DNA of 64,000 bases, from contig DAOPJV010000008.1 in the NCBI GenBank assembly GCA_035399845.1, positions 93,190 through 157,189 on the forward strand, given 5' to 3'. Origin of the DNA: ECT2AJA-110-A sp035399845. Lineage in GTDB: Bacteria > Planctomycetota > Phycisphaerae > UBA1845 > UTPLA1. Numbering within the stretch: position 1 is the first letter of the stretch; the number at the start of each line of letters is the position of its first letter. The notes below the pieces were generated by a model. It had not been told where the DNA came from. It was given only the letters and a program-made list of their open reading frames with translations, and did not search any database. A program made the position numbers and the translations under genes. Below, piece by piece: positions 51,701 to 60,694 of this stretch.

Positions 51701-54645
51701 CTGCGCTTCCTGTTCGGGGCGGCGTCGACTATGCCAGCCACTATCGGATTGTCGCGGCGCAGGATGACACGACAATTCTCCGGGACGGCGTCGTGATCGG
51801 GACGATCGATCGTGGCGAGTTCATTGAGGAGGCGCTGACCGGCAGCCATGTGTTCTCGAGCCAGGACAAAGAGCCGATTTTCGTCGTTCAGTTCATGCCG
51901 AGTTCCGGCAGCAACAGTTTCCGAGATCACGGCGATCCGGCACAGCTGAATCTTCTGCCGGCAAAGTACTTTGCGAACCAATACGAGTTCTCCAATGACA
52001 TCGAATTGGTGCAGGGCGTCGTCGGGGGCGAGTTTGTACCCGATTCACCCCATCACTTCGTGACGATCGTCGCCCACGAGGATGACGTCAGCCAGGATGG
52101 CGTCGCCGTGGACGGTGTGACGCTGCCCTCCACAGAATTTACGCCGATTGGTTTGAGCGATTACCAGTTCGCGACGGTAACGATCGATCGCGGCCGCCAT
52201 GTGTCGACTTCTGTAAGTCAGGGCCACTATGCCATCGTCGGTGGATGGGGCGATCATGATTCCTATCTCTATCCCGCCGGCGCCGCTCATCTCATCAGCC
52301 ACGGCGTCGAAAACGACTGCAACGCCAACGGTCTGATCGACTCCTGTGAGATCGCGACCGAACCAGGCGATCGAATCCTCTATGTGGACCGACTCGCCAA
52401 CGGCTTCGGTGATGGCCGAGACTGGGAAAGCGCGTTTAACTCCCTGCAGGACGCCATCGCGGCGGCGGCCGAATCCGGCGTCTGCGACAAGGTGGGCGAG
52501 ATTCGCGTCGCCCAGGGAACGTATCGCCCCGATGACGGTGTTGGATACACACCGGGAGATCGCACTCACAGCTTCCATCTGCTGACGAATGTCGCCATTC
52601 GGGGTGGATACGCCGGGCTTGCCGAAACCAACCCGGACGTGCGCGATCTGAAGGCGTATAAGTCCGTCCTGGAGGGCGACCTCGGTCTGCTTGGCGATCC
52701 GACGGACAATACCGAACACGTCGTTGTCGCCGACGGTCTCGACACGACCGCGATCCTCGACGGGTTCCTCATCCTGCACGGGTACACGGACGGAGAGGGT
52801 GGCGGACTTCGCATCTCCAATGGCTCGGCGACAATCACGAACTGTCGCATCGAAGACAACGAGGCGTTTCTGGGGGGCGGCGTGTACTGCCTTTACGCCG
52901 ATCCGAATGTCGTCAACTGCAGGATCACCTTCAACGCCGCCTACCTTGGCGCAGGCCTGAGCAACTGGAATTCCAGCCCGAATGTGACCAACTGTCTCGT
53001 GGCCCACAATACGGGCATCGAACCAGGCGTCGGCGGTGGCGGCGGCATGTACAACACCAACAGCAACGCGGTGGTGACCAACTGTACCTTCGCCGACAAC
53101 GCGTCCGACTTTCCGGGCGCCGGCATCTACAACTACAACGCGAATGTGACTGTCTCGAACTGTGTTCTCTGGAGCAACAAGTACGACTGTGACTCGATCC
53201 CATGCCTCCCCGAAGACACACAGATCAACTATGACGGCACGCCCGGCTTCCCCATCGGTCAGGTGACCTACTCCTGCATCGAGGATGATCTCGAGGGGCA
53301 GGTTGTCTTTCCCGGCTTTGGGAATACGGACAAGAACCCGGAGTTTCAGAACCATGTCGACTATCGACTCTCCAGCGGTTCATCGTGTATCGACTCCGGC
53401 GACAACGATCGCGTCCCGCTCGACGTGACCGACATCGACGGAGACGGCGACGGATCCGAACAGACGCCGCTCGACATCGACCTGAGTCCGCGCTTCACGG
53501 ATGATCCGCACATGGCGGACATCGGCAACGGGACGGCGCCGATTGTTGACATGGGCTGCTACGAGTTCGAGGCCCCTGGACTCCTGATGGGCGGTTCGGG
53601 CATGTCACACGGTGGGGCCGGCGACTACGTGGTCTCGCCGGGCGCCATCGAGTCCAGAGTCCTGAACGGCGCGATGACGATTGTGTTCAGCTATGATCGA
53701 CCGGTGTACTCGTCGGATGCGGACGCGTTTGTTGTGAGCGACTTCACGGCGATCAACGCGTCGGTAGACAGTGTTGTTCAGTCGCCCAGTCTCGACACGA
53801 TCGAGCTGACCTGTTCCGGCGTCACGAACGAAACCTGTGTGGCGCTGTCCTTCGTCGTCGAGAGCGAGGCGGGGAATGAGGTGGCCGCCGAGTTCACCTG
53901 GCGCGTTCTGGAGGGCGATGTGACAGGAGACGGCGTCGTCGACAAGTACGACTGGGAGGCTATCAAGGCCCTTGATGGTCAGGTTCCGACCAAGGACGAG
54001 TATCGATGCGATCTTGACGGTGACGGACTCATCGAAGGGAGCAATTCGGCGCCGTTTGGAGATGATTACGCCCTGGCGATCGCCGCCGAGGGAGACGCCG
54101 TCAGTGTGTGTGAACCGGAAGTGATGTCGATCGCTTCGCGAAGAACGCACAAGGCGAAGTACTTCGACATCGACAAGGGCGAGGTGGAGCCCCGCGCCGG
54201 TGTCATGCAGATCGTCTTCACCTTCGATCGCGAAATGCGATCCGCCGATGGGGATGCGTTTGCTGTCTCAGACTTTGCGATCTCCAGTGGCGCTGTTCTC
54301 AGCGTAAAGGCGGTCAAGACGTGGGACTCGTTCATCGTGGAGGTCGAGAATGTCGCTGACGCCGACCTGTTTACCGTGTTGTTTGACGCCGAGGACATGA
54401 CGGGCTACCCGATTCAGGTGCAGGCGTGCTGGCCGATCCTGAGAGGAGACGTCAATGGCGACGGCGAGGTCGATGCGGCAGACGCCGACCTGATCAGCAA
54501 CGCTGACGGCGCCGATCTCGATAACGCGAACTTCCGGGCCGATCTTGACGTGGACGGCTTCATCGAAGGAGTCGCGCCATCAGACGACGATCTCGACATC
54601 TGCACAAATCATGTGAACAACGAAGTCGACGCCTGCGGCGGGTAG
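48769..54645 (+). CDS. Giant secreted protein: beta-helix, TSP3-like, IgGFc-binding-like domain, beta-helix, two dockerin-like pairs (1958 aa)
   Basis: The signal peptide 'IAIALVPILLVLFSRNGVAYA' leads into a polymorphic beta-helix region (about 30-575; repeats such as 'NCHFLNNHGTGDGGAIYV', 'FEDNSSLDGFDGGAIYQG'). Residues about 587-710 are calcium-type DxNxNGxxD repeats ('DCNGNGIPDDLDIANC'). Residues about 714-1175 resemble the IgGFc-binding protein N-terminal domain ('GREFIIGFLPG', 'NVTIIPTDEIL', 'YVMNGNLCTNIP', 'HPVAAWGDEFVAPALP'). A second beta-helix follows (about 1203-1600). Two Ig-like plus dockerin-like units end the protein ('GDVTGDGVVDKYDWEAI' near 1715, 'GDVNGDGEVDAADADLI' near 1891). 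AGGAG seven nt before the ATG supports the start. Likely an extracellular adhesin or surface-layer component; no enzyme motif was recognised. Confidence 0.82.
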   Translation: MRKRRIAIALVPILLVLFSRNGVAYAVPRFVKPGGTGNGLGNWSTATGDLQAAIDAANAGDEIRVAMGTYTPGAAPADSFVLKPDITIIGGYFASSANDMSRDPDPFSNNTILSGDLGGGVRSQQILSGAFTPGLVCTLQGMRVSGADENAIFLLAFAPLRLVDIIIEDNASSNVSGAGVFLDSTTILATNCHFLNNHGTGDGGAIYVTGAGVSRFLDCAFRMNSATARGGAIYADFGATIRAERTEFEDNSSLDGFDGGAIYQGGASIAQSDQAFGASDCVFINNQSIALSVDTFLGGGGAIALNGATFSGEIENCVFENNVAGFQGGAVLILSDQAVPAANIVNCRFKGNECYEHGGAMRVNGSVNVTNCIFRGNNVYQEQDAPPLGNEGTGGAVSHAFGALRIVNSTFSANEIEGAGGGLHSSHGASESLIANCIFRSNVSDAGDYENAQLVVPDVNDANNHLQVRNCNIQNLAFREYDLFDGQPPSVAGAGNFGTNPRFVDEFGLNDPNGVIDLSLAPDSPCIDAGASMDAALDVTDADDDGVTTGEFAPDIELLPRVLDGRSSMFDAACEGAVVDLGAHEFDDCNGNGVSDLVELAGCPNDPNCPDSNGDGILDVCQDCDQDGTPDPVEINACSGDPDCQDTNANCVPDGCDPDCNGNGIPDDLDIANCVAGDPACADCNLNGVPDACDEDCNGNGIPDDCELTAPADTKGREFIIGFLPGGFAYPPLGNPVRKVVELHLMADVETYVVVTYPMNSPTPTPTDKVYLTLKPNKTAIVRLPNDASDGWTAGQVKTNAVHVLADSEIRCLQMTRNPASTDGAIGYPVDALGLEYIAVTANVSQLVGPFNPMLPAEGQHSEGDKPQFVVIATRDNTNVTIIPTDEILDGAGGVYAAGEVVSITLMRGEGYLVQPNVNYGDANRVDDLTGSIILADQPVYVMNGNLCTNIPAALTACDTVFESAHPVAAWGDEFVAPALPVRGGVDYASHYRIVAAQDDTTILRDGVVIGTIDRGEFIEEALTGSHVFSSQDKEPIFVVQFMPSSGSNSFRDHGDPAQLNLLPAKYFANQYEFSNDIELVQGVVGGEFVPDSPHHFVTIVAHEDDVSQDGVAVDGVTLPSTEFTPIGLSDYQFATVTIDRGRHVSTSVSQGHYAIVGGWGDHDSYLYPAGAAHLISHGVENDCNANGLIDSCEIATEPGDRILYVDRLANGFGDGRDWESAFNSLQDAIAAAAESGVCDKVGEIRVAQGTYRPDDGVGYTPGDRTHSFHLLTNVAIRGGYAGLAETNPDVRDLKAYKSVLEGDLGLLGDPTDNTEHVVVADGLDTTAILDGFLILHGYTDGEGGGLRISNGSATITNCRIEDNEAFLGGGVYCLYADPNVVNCRITFNAAYLGAGLSNWNSSPNVTNCLVAHNTGIEPGVGGGGGMYNTNSNAVVTNCTFADNASDFPGAGIYNYNANVTVSNCVLWSNKYDCDSIPCLPEDTQINYDGTPGFPIGQVTYSCIEDDLEGQVVFPGFGNTDKNPEFQNHVDYRLSSGSSCIDSGDNDRVPLDVTDIDGDGDGSEQTPLDIDLSPRFTDDPHMADIGNGTAPIVDMGCYEFEAPGLLMGGSGMSHGGAGDYVVSPGAIESRVLNGAMTIVFSYDRPVYSSDADAFVVSDFTAINASVDSVVQSPSLDTIELTCSGVTNETCVALSFVVESEAGNEVAAEFTWRVLEGDVTGDGVVDKYDWEAIKALDGQVPTKDEYRCDLDGDGLIEGSNSAPFGDDYALAIAAEGDAVSVCEPEVMSIASRRTHKAKYFDIDKGEVEPRAGVMQIVFTFDREMRSADGDAFAVSDFAISSGAVLSVKAVKTWDSFIVEVENVADADLFTVLFDAEDMTGYPIQVQACWPILRGDVNGDGEVDAADADLISNADGADLDNANFRADLDVDGFIEGVAPSDDDLDICTNHVNNEVDACGG

Positions 54646-54970
54646 ATAGTCATCCGCAATGCGCCTGAGATTGTCAGGCGTTCATTGTGGCCGATACGTC
54701 GCAGAGGACGATGTCTGAGTTTCGAGGCCCGCCCCCCGGTGTCAACTGACAGCGGCGGGGCGGGCCGCTTCGTTCGGCTCAATCAGGGCCTGTTGACGTC
54801 TCGTCGCAGTCAGCGTTCAGACTCGGGCCCGGTACTGTCGGACACTCCTACCTTCTTGTTCGGAACTGAATTCCGGCGGTTCACTCAGCACACCTCCGCG
54901 ATCCATCGGGACAAACGCATCGCGGAGGCGCAGAGGTCTTTGATTCACTGAACCGGCGTTCCTGACCGGG
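54646..54970. other. 325-nt gap between convergent giant secreted-protein genes
   Basis: A GC-rich terminator-like hairpin is at 54726-54766. One plus-strand frame of 88 codons (54685-54951) spans the hairpin and has no ribosome-binding site or recognisable similarity, so it is not called. Confidence 0.5.
54726..54766. terminator. Bidirectional terminator-like hairpin
   Basis: GGCCCGCCCC (54726-54735) pairs perfectly with GGGGCGGGCC (54757-54766); part of the loop can also pair (CCG/CGG, TGT/ACA). It lies between two convergent genes, 81 nt after the plus-strand stop. A T-tract is lacking. Confidence 0.55.
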
Positions 54971-57900
54971 TCACGGGGCCATCAACAGGTCGACGAACCG
55001 TTGCGTGTCCAGACCGTTGACGAACCCGTCGTTGTCGATGTCGCCACGATCGATGACGCAATCCGGGAACGCGGCCGCATAGTCGTCCGGGGTCAGCAGG
55101 GCCTGCACGAATGGGGCGACGTCGGACAATGTCACCAGCCCGTCGCAGTTCATGTCGCCGGGCACGATCGTCGGTATCTCGATGAGGCGGGACGGATCGT
55201 CGACATCACCGTCCAGCGTCAGTGTGCGGTAATAGACCGGGCAGCCATTGGTGTTGAGTGTCGCCCCGGGTTCGACAATGAGCGTTCCGACGTAAAGCGC
55301 TTCGCAGCTCGATTGGCCGTCGTTGGCGTTATCGTGGTGATCGACGATGCTGACTGTCGTTGCCGTCGGTCCGATGCGAATTGCGCCGATTGGATAATGG
55401 TTCGCCATCGTGCGATCGAGGCCCGCGGCATCGGGACCAATGTCCTTCGACATGACCTCGAGCGATTGTGGAACCGCCGGCGCCATTGCGTTCAGGTTCA
55501 GCGTCGCGCTCGCAAGATCGAACCGCGTATTGGAATTGATGGCCGCATCAAAGGCGCCGTCAATCGCTATCGTGAATTCGGCGGACGGCATCACGAGCGA
55601 TGCGTCTGCCCCTGACGACAGGTCGCCACGAATCCGCAGTCCGACATCGTCATCCGCCGGCGGTCCCCCTCGCGAAGTCAGATTGCCGACGATCGTTCCG
55701 TTGTTGGTCAGGGAACCGTCGATCGACAGCGATCCGTTGATGATCGTGGTGGCGCCGTGGTTCAGGAAGTCGCCAACAACGAAGCTGTCGCCGTTGAATG
55801 TCGCGGCGCCATCGTTATTGATGCTCGCCGCAATGAACCCCGTCGCGGTCAGCGTACCCGTCTCTTGATTGTTCAGACCTCCATCCGCGAACAGAATTCC
55901 GGTCATATCGATCAAACCGAAATTGGTCAGGCCGCCGGGCGCATTCACGTCGGCCACGCCGGCCGCCGCGATCAAGACGCCGCCTGTCGCCTGCACAATC
56001 ACGCTCTCGGCCGCCAATGTGGCCGATTGGGCGACGCCGATTGACAGCTCGCCGTTGAGAATCATCGCGCCGCCCACTGCCGACGCCAATGTGGCGTTGT
56101 TGGCCAGCGTGATTTCGCCGCCCGCAGGCTGGGTAACGCCGCCCAGGCTGTCCAATCGGATTGCCTTGCCCGTGAAATCGATCGTCGTCTCCATGCCGAA
56201 GGCGCTGGCCGGCGCCTGCAGCCTGTCGCCGTTGACGGCGCTCGAAATGGCGTCGGCAATGCTCGAGTGGCCTGTGCCCTGTGTCAGATTTCGCACCTCG
56301 CCGCACGTATTGAGTGAATCGTTCGGGCAGAAGTCGCACGCGTCGCCTATGCCGTCGCCGTCACTGTCCGTCTGATCGAAGTTGGCGACGCTGAGACAGT
56401 TGTCACACGGATTTCTCACGCCGTCCATGTCGTCGTCCGCGATATCGGGATCGCAGCAATCACCGACGCCGTCGCCGTCGCTGTCAACCTGGCTCGCGTT
56501 GGAAATGACGGGGCAGTCGTCGCTGTCATTGCACACGCCATCGCCATCGGTGTCCCCCGTGGCGTTGTCGCCTAGGCAGGCGTCGCAGCCATCCGGAATA
56601 CCATCGGCGTCCGTGTCGATGTGATCGTCATAGCCGGGGCAGATGTCATCAGCGTCACAGACGCCGTCGCCGTCCGCCTCCGTCGCGCAACTTCCATGGA
56701 CTTCCAGCTCGTCGATGCACTGTTCGAGCGTCGTCGCGGAGATGACTCGGAGGCGCAGCGCCCGCGCGACAATCGGCTGGCCGGCCTGAGATACGCTGAA
56801 TTCATGTCGGCGCCACATCAGACGGCCGCTGGTCGGGCTCGAATACTCGACGTCTCCGATGGGCGTCCATGAAACCGAGGCCGGATCCAGCGCCGCGCCG
56901 GAATCGGTCGTGACTTCCACGATGTAGGCGCCTTCCCAGCGATCCATGCACTCATCGCAGCCGTCGATGAAGCCCGAAGGATCCGTGTTGTCGTTGTTGT
57001 CACGCCCCCAGGCGATCGACTCGATGGCTTTCAGTTCGCCGAATTCGACGCCAACGAACGGCGACGGGTCTGTTGGCGCGGGAATCCAGGAGTGCAGGTT
57101 GCCATAGAGTCCGTCGTTGATGTTCCGGGCGAAATGCTGGACCGTCCCCGCCTGGCTGCTCGCAAAATAGAGGCCGCCGTTTGACGATCGGGCCAGATTG
57201 TCGGGCGCCGCGCCGTTGAAGAACTCACCGTCGCCGCCATGTTCAGCGATGGCAAAGCCTGGCTCCGGCGTGATCGCGATCGGATCGCATGCGTCGGGAA
57301 CACTGTCTCCGTCGGAATCCACACTGTCGTCGCCTCCGGGGCAGATGTCCACCGAATCGCAGACACCGTCGCCGTCGCTGTCATCCGGATTGTCCAGCGG
57401 GCAGATGTCACATCCGTCCGGGGTTCCGTCGCCGTCAGAATCAACACCGTCATCGAAACCGGGGCAGATGTCGAGATTGTCGCAGGCGCCGTCACCGTCG
57501 GCGTCGCCCGTACAATTGCCATAGACTTCGAGTTCGTCGATGCACGGGTCGAGTCCGGCCGAGTCAGACCGGATGCGCAGCGCCCGTGCGACGATCGGCT
57601 GGCCATTCTGTGCAAGACTGAATTCGTGTCGGCGCCACATCAATCGGCCACTGGCGGGGCCTGAATACACGACACTTCCAACCTGCGTCCAGGAGACCGA
57701 GATGGGATCCTGCGCTGCGCCGGCATCCGTCGTGACTTCGACGATGTATGTCCCTTCCCAGCGATCCGTGCATTCATCGCAGCTGTCGTCGGCGCCCGAT
57801 GGGTCGGCATTGTCATTGTTGTCGCGCCCCCAGGCGATTGAATCGATCGGATTCAGCACGTCGAATTCCACGCCGACAAAGGGCGCCGGATCGGATGGCG

Positions 57901-59827
57901 CCGGGATCCAGGAATGCGAGTTGCCATAGAGCCCGTCGTTGATGTGCTGCACAGTGTGGTCGCCGCCGAGTTCCCCGCTTCCGAAAGCGACACTTCCGGC
58001 GGACAAACTGGCGAGGTTGTCGGGCGTCGGGCTGTTGAAGAACTCTCCGTCGCCGCCGACTTCGCCGATGGCAAAGCCCGTCTCCGGCAGAATCTCGATC
58101 GGATCACACGCGTCGGGAACGCTGTCCCCGTCGGAGTCCGCACTGTCGTCCCCGCCGGGGCAGACGTCCGCCGAATCACAGACGCCGTCGCCGTCGCTGT
58201 CATCCGGACTGTCCAGCGGACAGCTGTCACAACCATCTGGTATGCCGTCGCCATCGGAGTCGATGCCGTCGTCGAAGCCTGGACAACTGTCGAGATTGTC
58301 GCAGATACCGTCAGCGTCTGCGTCACCGCTTGCTTCGATCCCGACGCAACCGCCATAGATCTCCAGTTCGTCGATGCACTGATCGAGCCCCGTCGAATCG
58401 CAACGGATGCGCAGCGCCCGCGCCGGGATCCGCTCACCATTCTGAGAAAGGTCGAATCGATGACGACGCCACATCATGCGGTTCGTGGTCACGTTTGCGT
58501 ATGTCACGGTTCCGACATGCGTCCATGAAACGGAATTCGGGTTCTGAGCTGCGCCAGTGTCGGTCGTCACCTCGATGTTGTACGTTCCGACCCAGCGATC
58601 CGCACAGGCGTCGCACGCGTCATCCAATCCCGAGGGATCCGCGTTGTCATTGTTGTCGCGCCCCCAGGCAATGGAACCGATGAAACTCAGTTCGCTGAAT
58701 TCAACGCCGACGAAGGGCGCCGGGTCAGTTGGCTGCGGGATCCAGGAGTGCGAGTTTCCGTAGAGTCCGTCGTTGACGTGCTGCAGCAGGTGGTCGCCGC
58801 CAATCTCGCTGCTTCCGAAATAGGCGCCGCCAGCCGTCGGACTGGCGAGGTTGTCGGGCGCGGGTTGGTTAAAGAACTCCCCTTCAATGCCTGCTTCGGC
58901 GATCTCAAATTCCGCCTCCGCGACGATGTCAATCGGGTCACACCCGTCGAGAACGCCGTCTCCGTCGGAATCGGGTCCGTGATCGTCAAAGCCCGGGCAG
59001 ACATCGACGCTGTCGCAGGCGCCGTCGTTGTCTGAGTCGTCCGGTTTGTCCAATGGGCACGGGTCGCACGCATCCGGCCGGCCGTCAAGATCCGTGTCCG
59101 CGCCGTCGTCAAAACCGGGGCAGATGTCGAGATTGTCGCAGACGCCGTCACCGTCGGAATCGGCGGCGCAGACGCCGTACACTTCGAGTTCGTCGACGCA
59201 TTGATCGAACCCTCCCGTGCCGAATCGAATTCGCAACGCTCGTGCAGGGACGGGCTGGCCGTTCCAGGTCACGCGAAACTGGTGACGGCGCCACATCGAA
59301 CGGCCCATCGTCGGGCCTGAGTAGGTCACGACACCGACCGGCGTCCAGATCACTGAGCCCGGATTCTGTGCGGCGCCGGCCTGAGTCGTCCACTCAATGA
59401 GGTAATCTCCCTCCCAGCGATCCATGCAGGCGTCGCATGCGTCATCCACACCGGAGGGATCTGAGTTGTCGTTGTTGTCGCGCCCCCATGCGATCGAATC
59501 GATGAACTTCAGTTCGCTGAATTCCACGCCGACGAAGGGCGCCGGATCGGATGGCAGCGGGATCCAGGAGCGCGAGTTTCCGTAAAGTCCGTCGTTGAGG
59601 TGTTGCAGCAGGTTGTCGCCACCGATTTCGCTGCTGCCGAAGTAAACGCCGCCGGCCGTTGGCCGCGCCAGATTGTCGGGCACGGGCTGATTAAAAAATG
59701 CGCCTTCCGCGCCGACTTCGACGATGGTGTGGCCCTGCTGCGGCCTGATCTGAATCTGTGCGACAGCCAGGGACGGCAGGAATAACAGCCAGGCGACGAC
59801 GATCCGTGAACAACGGTAGATCCGCAT
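54971..59827 (-). CDS. Giant secreted protein with four discoidin-like/TSP3 repeats and dockerin-like tail (1618 aa)
   Basis: The signal peptide 'VVAWLLFLPSLAVAQ' is followed by four copies of a unit of about 275 residues (starting near 27, 305, 583 and 857). Each has a galactose-binding/discoidin-like domain ('HINDGLYGNSHSWIPAPSD', 'FVGVEF', 'SIAWGRDNNDN', 'ARALRIR', 'CIDELEVYG') and a calcium-binding thrombospondin-type-3 array ('DSDGDGVCDSVDICPG'). After more TSP3 repeats up to about 1180 comes a low-complexity beta-rich region (about 1185-1545, 'GSLSIDGSLTNNGTIVGNL'). The end is dockerin-like ('PGDMNCDGLVTLSDVAPFV', 'RGDIDNDGFVNGLDTQRFV'). GGGAG eight nt before the ATG supports the start. 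It is divergent from ECF module 3 with 202 nt between. Likely a calcium-stabilised extracellular glycan-binding or matrix protein. Confidence 0.82.
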   Translation of the reverse strand: MRIYRCSRIVVAWLLFLPSLAVAQIQIRPQQGHTIVEVGAEGAFFNQPVPDNLARPTAGGVYFGSSEIGGDNLLQHLNDGLYGNSRSWIPLPSDPAPFVGVEFSELKFIDSIAWGRDNNDNSDPSGVDDACDACMDRWEGDYLIEWTTQAGAAQNPGSVIWTPVGVVTYSGPTMGRSMWRRHQFRVTWNGQPVPARALRIRFGTGGFDQCVDELEVYGVCAADSDGDGVCDNLDICPGFDDGADTDLDGRPDACDPCPLDKPDDSDNDGACDSVDVCPGFDDHGPDSDGDGVLDGCDPIDIVAEAEFEIAEAGIEGEFFNQPAPDNLASPTAGGAYFGSSEIGGDHLLQHVNDGLYGNSHSWIPQPTDPAPFVGVEFSELSFIGSIAWGRDNNDNADPSGLDDACDACADRWVGTYNIEVTTDTGAAQNPNSVSWTHVGTVTYANVTTNRMMWRRHRFDLSQNGERIPARALRIRCDSTGLDQCIDELEIYGGCVGIEASGDADADGICDNLDSCPGFDDGIDSDGDGIPDGCDSCPLDSPDDSDGDGVCDSADVCPGGDDSADSDGDSVPDACDPIEILPETGFAIGEVGGDGEFFNSPTPDNLASLSAGSVAFGSGELGGDHTVQHINDGLYGNSHSWIPAPSDPAPFVGVEFDVLNPIDSIAWGRDNNDNADPSGADDSCDECTDRWEGTYIVEVTTDAGAAQDPISVSWTQVGSVVYSGPASGRLMWRRHEFSLAQNGQPIVARALRIRSDSAGLDPCIDELEVYGNCTGDADGDGACDNLDICPGFDDGVDSDGDGTPDGCDICPLDNPDDSDGDGVCDSVDICPGGDDSVDSDGDSVPDACDPIAITPEPGFAIAEHGGDGEFFNGAAPDNLARSSNGGLYFASSQAGTVQHFARNINDGLYGNLHSWIPAPTDPSPFVGVEFGELKAIESIAWGRDNNDNTDPSGFIDGCDECMDRWEGAYIVEVTTDSGAALDPASVSWTPIGDVEYSSPTSGRLMWRRHEFSVSQAGQPIVARALRLRVISATTLEQCIDELEVHGSCATEADGDGVCDADDICPGYDDHIDTDADGIPDGCDACLGDNATGDTDGDGVCNDSDDCPVISNASQVDSDGDGVGDCCDPDIADDDMDGVRNPCDNCLSVANFDQTDSDGDGIGDACDFCPNDSLNTCGEVRNLTQGTGHSSIADAISSAVNGDRLQAPASAFGMETTIDFTGKAIRLDSLGGVTQPAGGEITLANNATLASAVGGAMILNGELSIGVAQSATLAAESVIVQATGGVLIAAAGVADVNAPGGLTNFGLIDMTGILFADGGLNNQETGTLTATGFIAASINNDGAATFNGDSFVVGDFLNHGATTIINGSLSIDGSLTNNGTIVGNLTSRGGPPADDDVGLRIRGDLSSGADASLVMPSAEFTIAIDGAFDAAINSNTRFDLASATLNLNAMAPAVPQSLEVMSKDIGPDAAGLDRTMANHYPIGAIRIGPTATTVSIVDHHDNANDGQSSCEALYVGTLIVEPGATLNTNGCPVYYRTLTLDGDVDDPSRLIEIPTIVPGDMNCDGLVTLSDVAPFVQALLTPDDYAAAFPDCVIDRGDIDNDGFVNGLDTQRFVDLLMAP
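56640..59750 (-). repeat. Four tandem DNA repeats of about 825 bp inside the 1618-aa gene
   Basis: The same landmark (the 'DNLA' coding site) recurs near 59677, 58851, 58017 and 57197, i.e. every 820-834 nt. Copies 2 to 4 are the most alike. Approximate outer limits are given. Confidence 0.85.
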
Positions 59828-59934
59828 CTCTGAAGCTCCCTGTTGATGGAAAGGTCCCGCGCCCCACGAACGTCGTGGCCCCCGTACCTTCCGCGTCAGG
59901 CGTTCATGCGAAAACGACGTTCTTTATGCCCCAG

Positions 59935-59953
59935 GGAAATTCAGAATATTTCC
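59935..59953. promoter_or_regulatory. Inverted repeat GGAAAT-N7-ATTTCC in the divergent module 3 region
   Basis: Perfect 6-bp arms flank TCAGAAT in an otherwise GC-rich 202-nt gap between the 1618-aa gene and ECF module 3. Its place between divergent promoters suits an operator, but the arms are short. Confidence 0.3.
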
Positions 59954-60029
59954 GGATCAGCTGGGTTGGGGCGCCGCCGTCGCCCGATGACCTCCTGCAA
60001 TCCTCGATCGGTTTGGGTAAAATGCGTCC

Positions 60030-60602
60030 ATGACGCAGTCCAATGTGACGCAGCTTCTTCACGCCATCGAGGCGGGCGAAGATCGGGCGACGAGCGAGTT
60101 GCTTGCGATCGTGTATCAGGAGCTGCGGTCGCTGGCGGCGCAGCGTCTGCGGTGCGAGCAGCCTGGGCAGACACTTCAGGCGACGGCGCTTGTGCACGAG
60201 GCGTACCTGCGCCTTGTCGGTCCCGATGGGGAGTCGGAACCCCGATGGGAGGGGCGGGGGCATTTCTTCGCTGCGGCGGCGGAAGCGATGCGCCGCATCA
60301 TGATTGATCGGGCGCGCGCCCGCGGCGCCCAGAAACGCGGTGGGGACGCCAGGCGGCTCACGCTTGACCCGGCGTCGCTGACAATGGACGACGTGCCGGC
60401 GGGCGTCGCGGATCTCGGCGAGTCGCTGGCGCGATTCGAGGCGGAGGCGCCGGAGAAGGCGATGCTGGTGAAGCTGCGCTTCTTTGGCGGACTGACTCTG
60501 GCGCAGGCGGCGGCGGTCCTGGGCATCTCATCGTCCACGGCGGACCGTCACTGGGCGTATGCCAGGGCGTGGCTATACAACGATCTGTCGCTCGACGACT
60601 AA
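60030..60602 (+). CDS. ECF RNA polymerase sigma factor (TIGR02999-like), module 3
   Basis: 190 residues. Region 2: 'LLAIVYQELRSLAAQRLRCE', 'ALVHEAYLRLVGPDGESEP', 'GHFFAAAAEAMRRIMIDRA'. Region 4: 'LTLAQAAAVLGISSSTADRH'. The linker between them (about 100-135) is acidic and differs from the other two factors here. The 'ARGAQKRGGDARRL' stretch is shared with module 1 ('KALKRGGADAQRV'). No strong Shine-Dalgarno precedes the ATG. It is followed by an FHA protein and a kinase and is divergent from the 1618-aa secreted protein gene, which may be a target. Confidence 0.92.
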   Translation: MTQSNVTQLLHAIEAGEDRATSELLAIVYQELRSLAAQRLRCEQPGQTLQATALVHEAYLRLVGPDGESEPRWEGRGHFFAAAAEAMRRIMIDRARARGAQKRGGDARRLTLDPASLTMDDVPAGVADLGESLARFEAEAPEKAMLVKLRFFGGLTLAQAAAVLGISSSTADRHWAYARAWLYNDLSLDD

Positions 60603-60694
60603 TTTCCCAATTCGCATGGGGTATCCGGTCACCGGATTCCGCATGGATGCTCGGCGGACCATTTTGTGGTCAGGAAAATCGCCGGGAGACGCAC

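Noticed and set aside
52045..53355. 436-codon minus-strand frame inside the 1958-aa gene
   Set aside because: Antisense to the second beta-helix; its repeated Val-Gly-His pattern mirrors the repeat on the coding strand.
54685..54951. 88-codon plus-strand frame between the two convergent giant genes
   Set aside because: It runs through the terminator-like hairpin and lacks a start signal or recognisable sequence.
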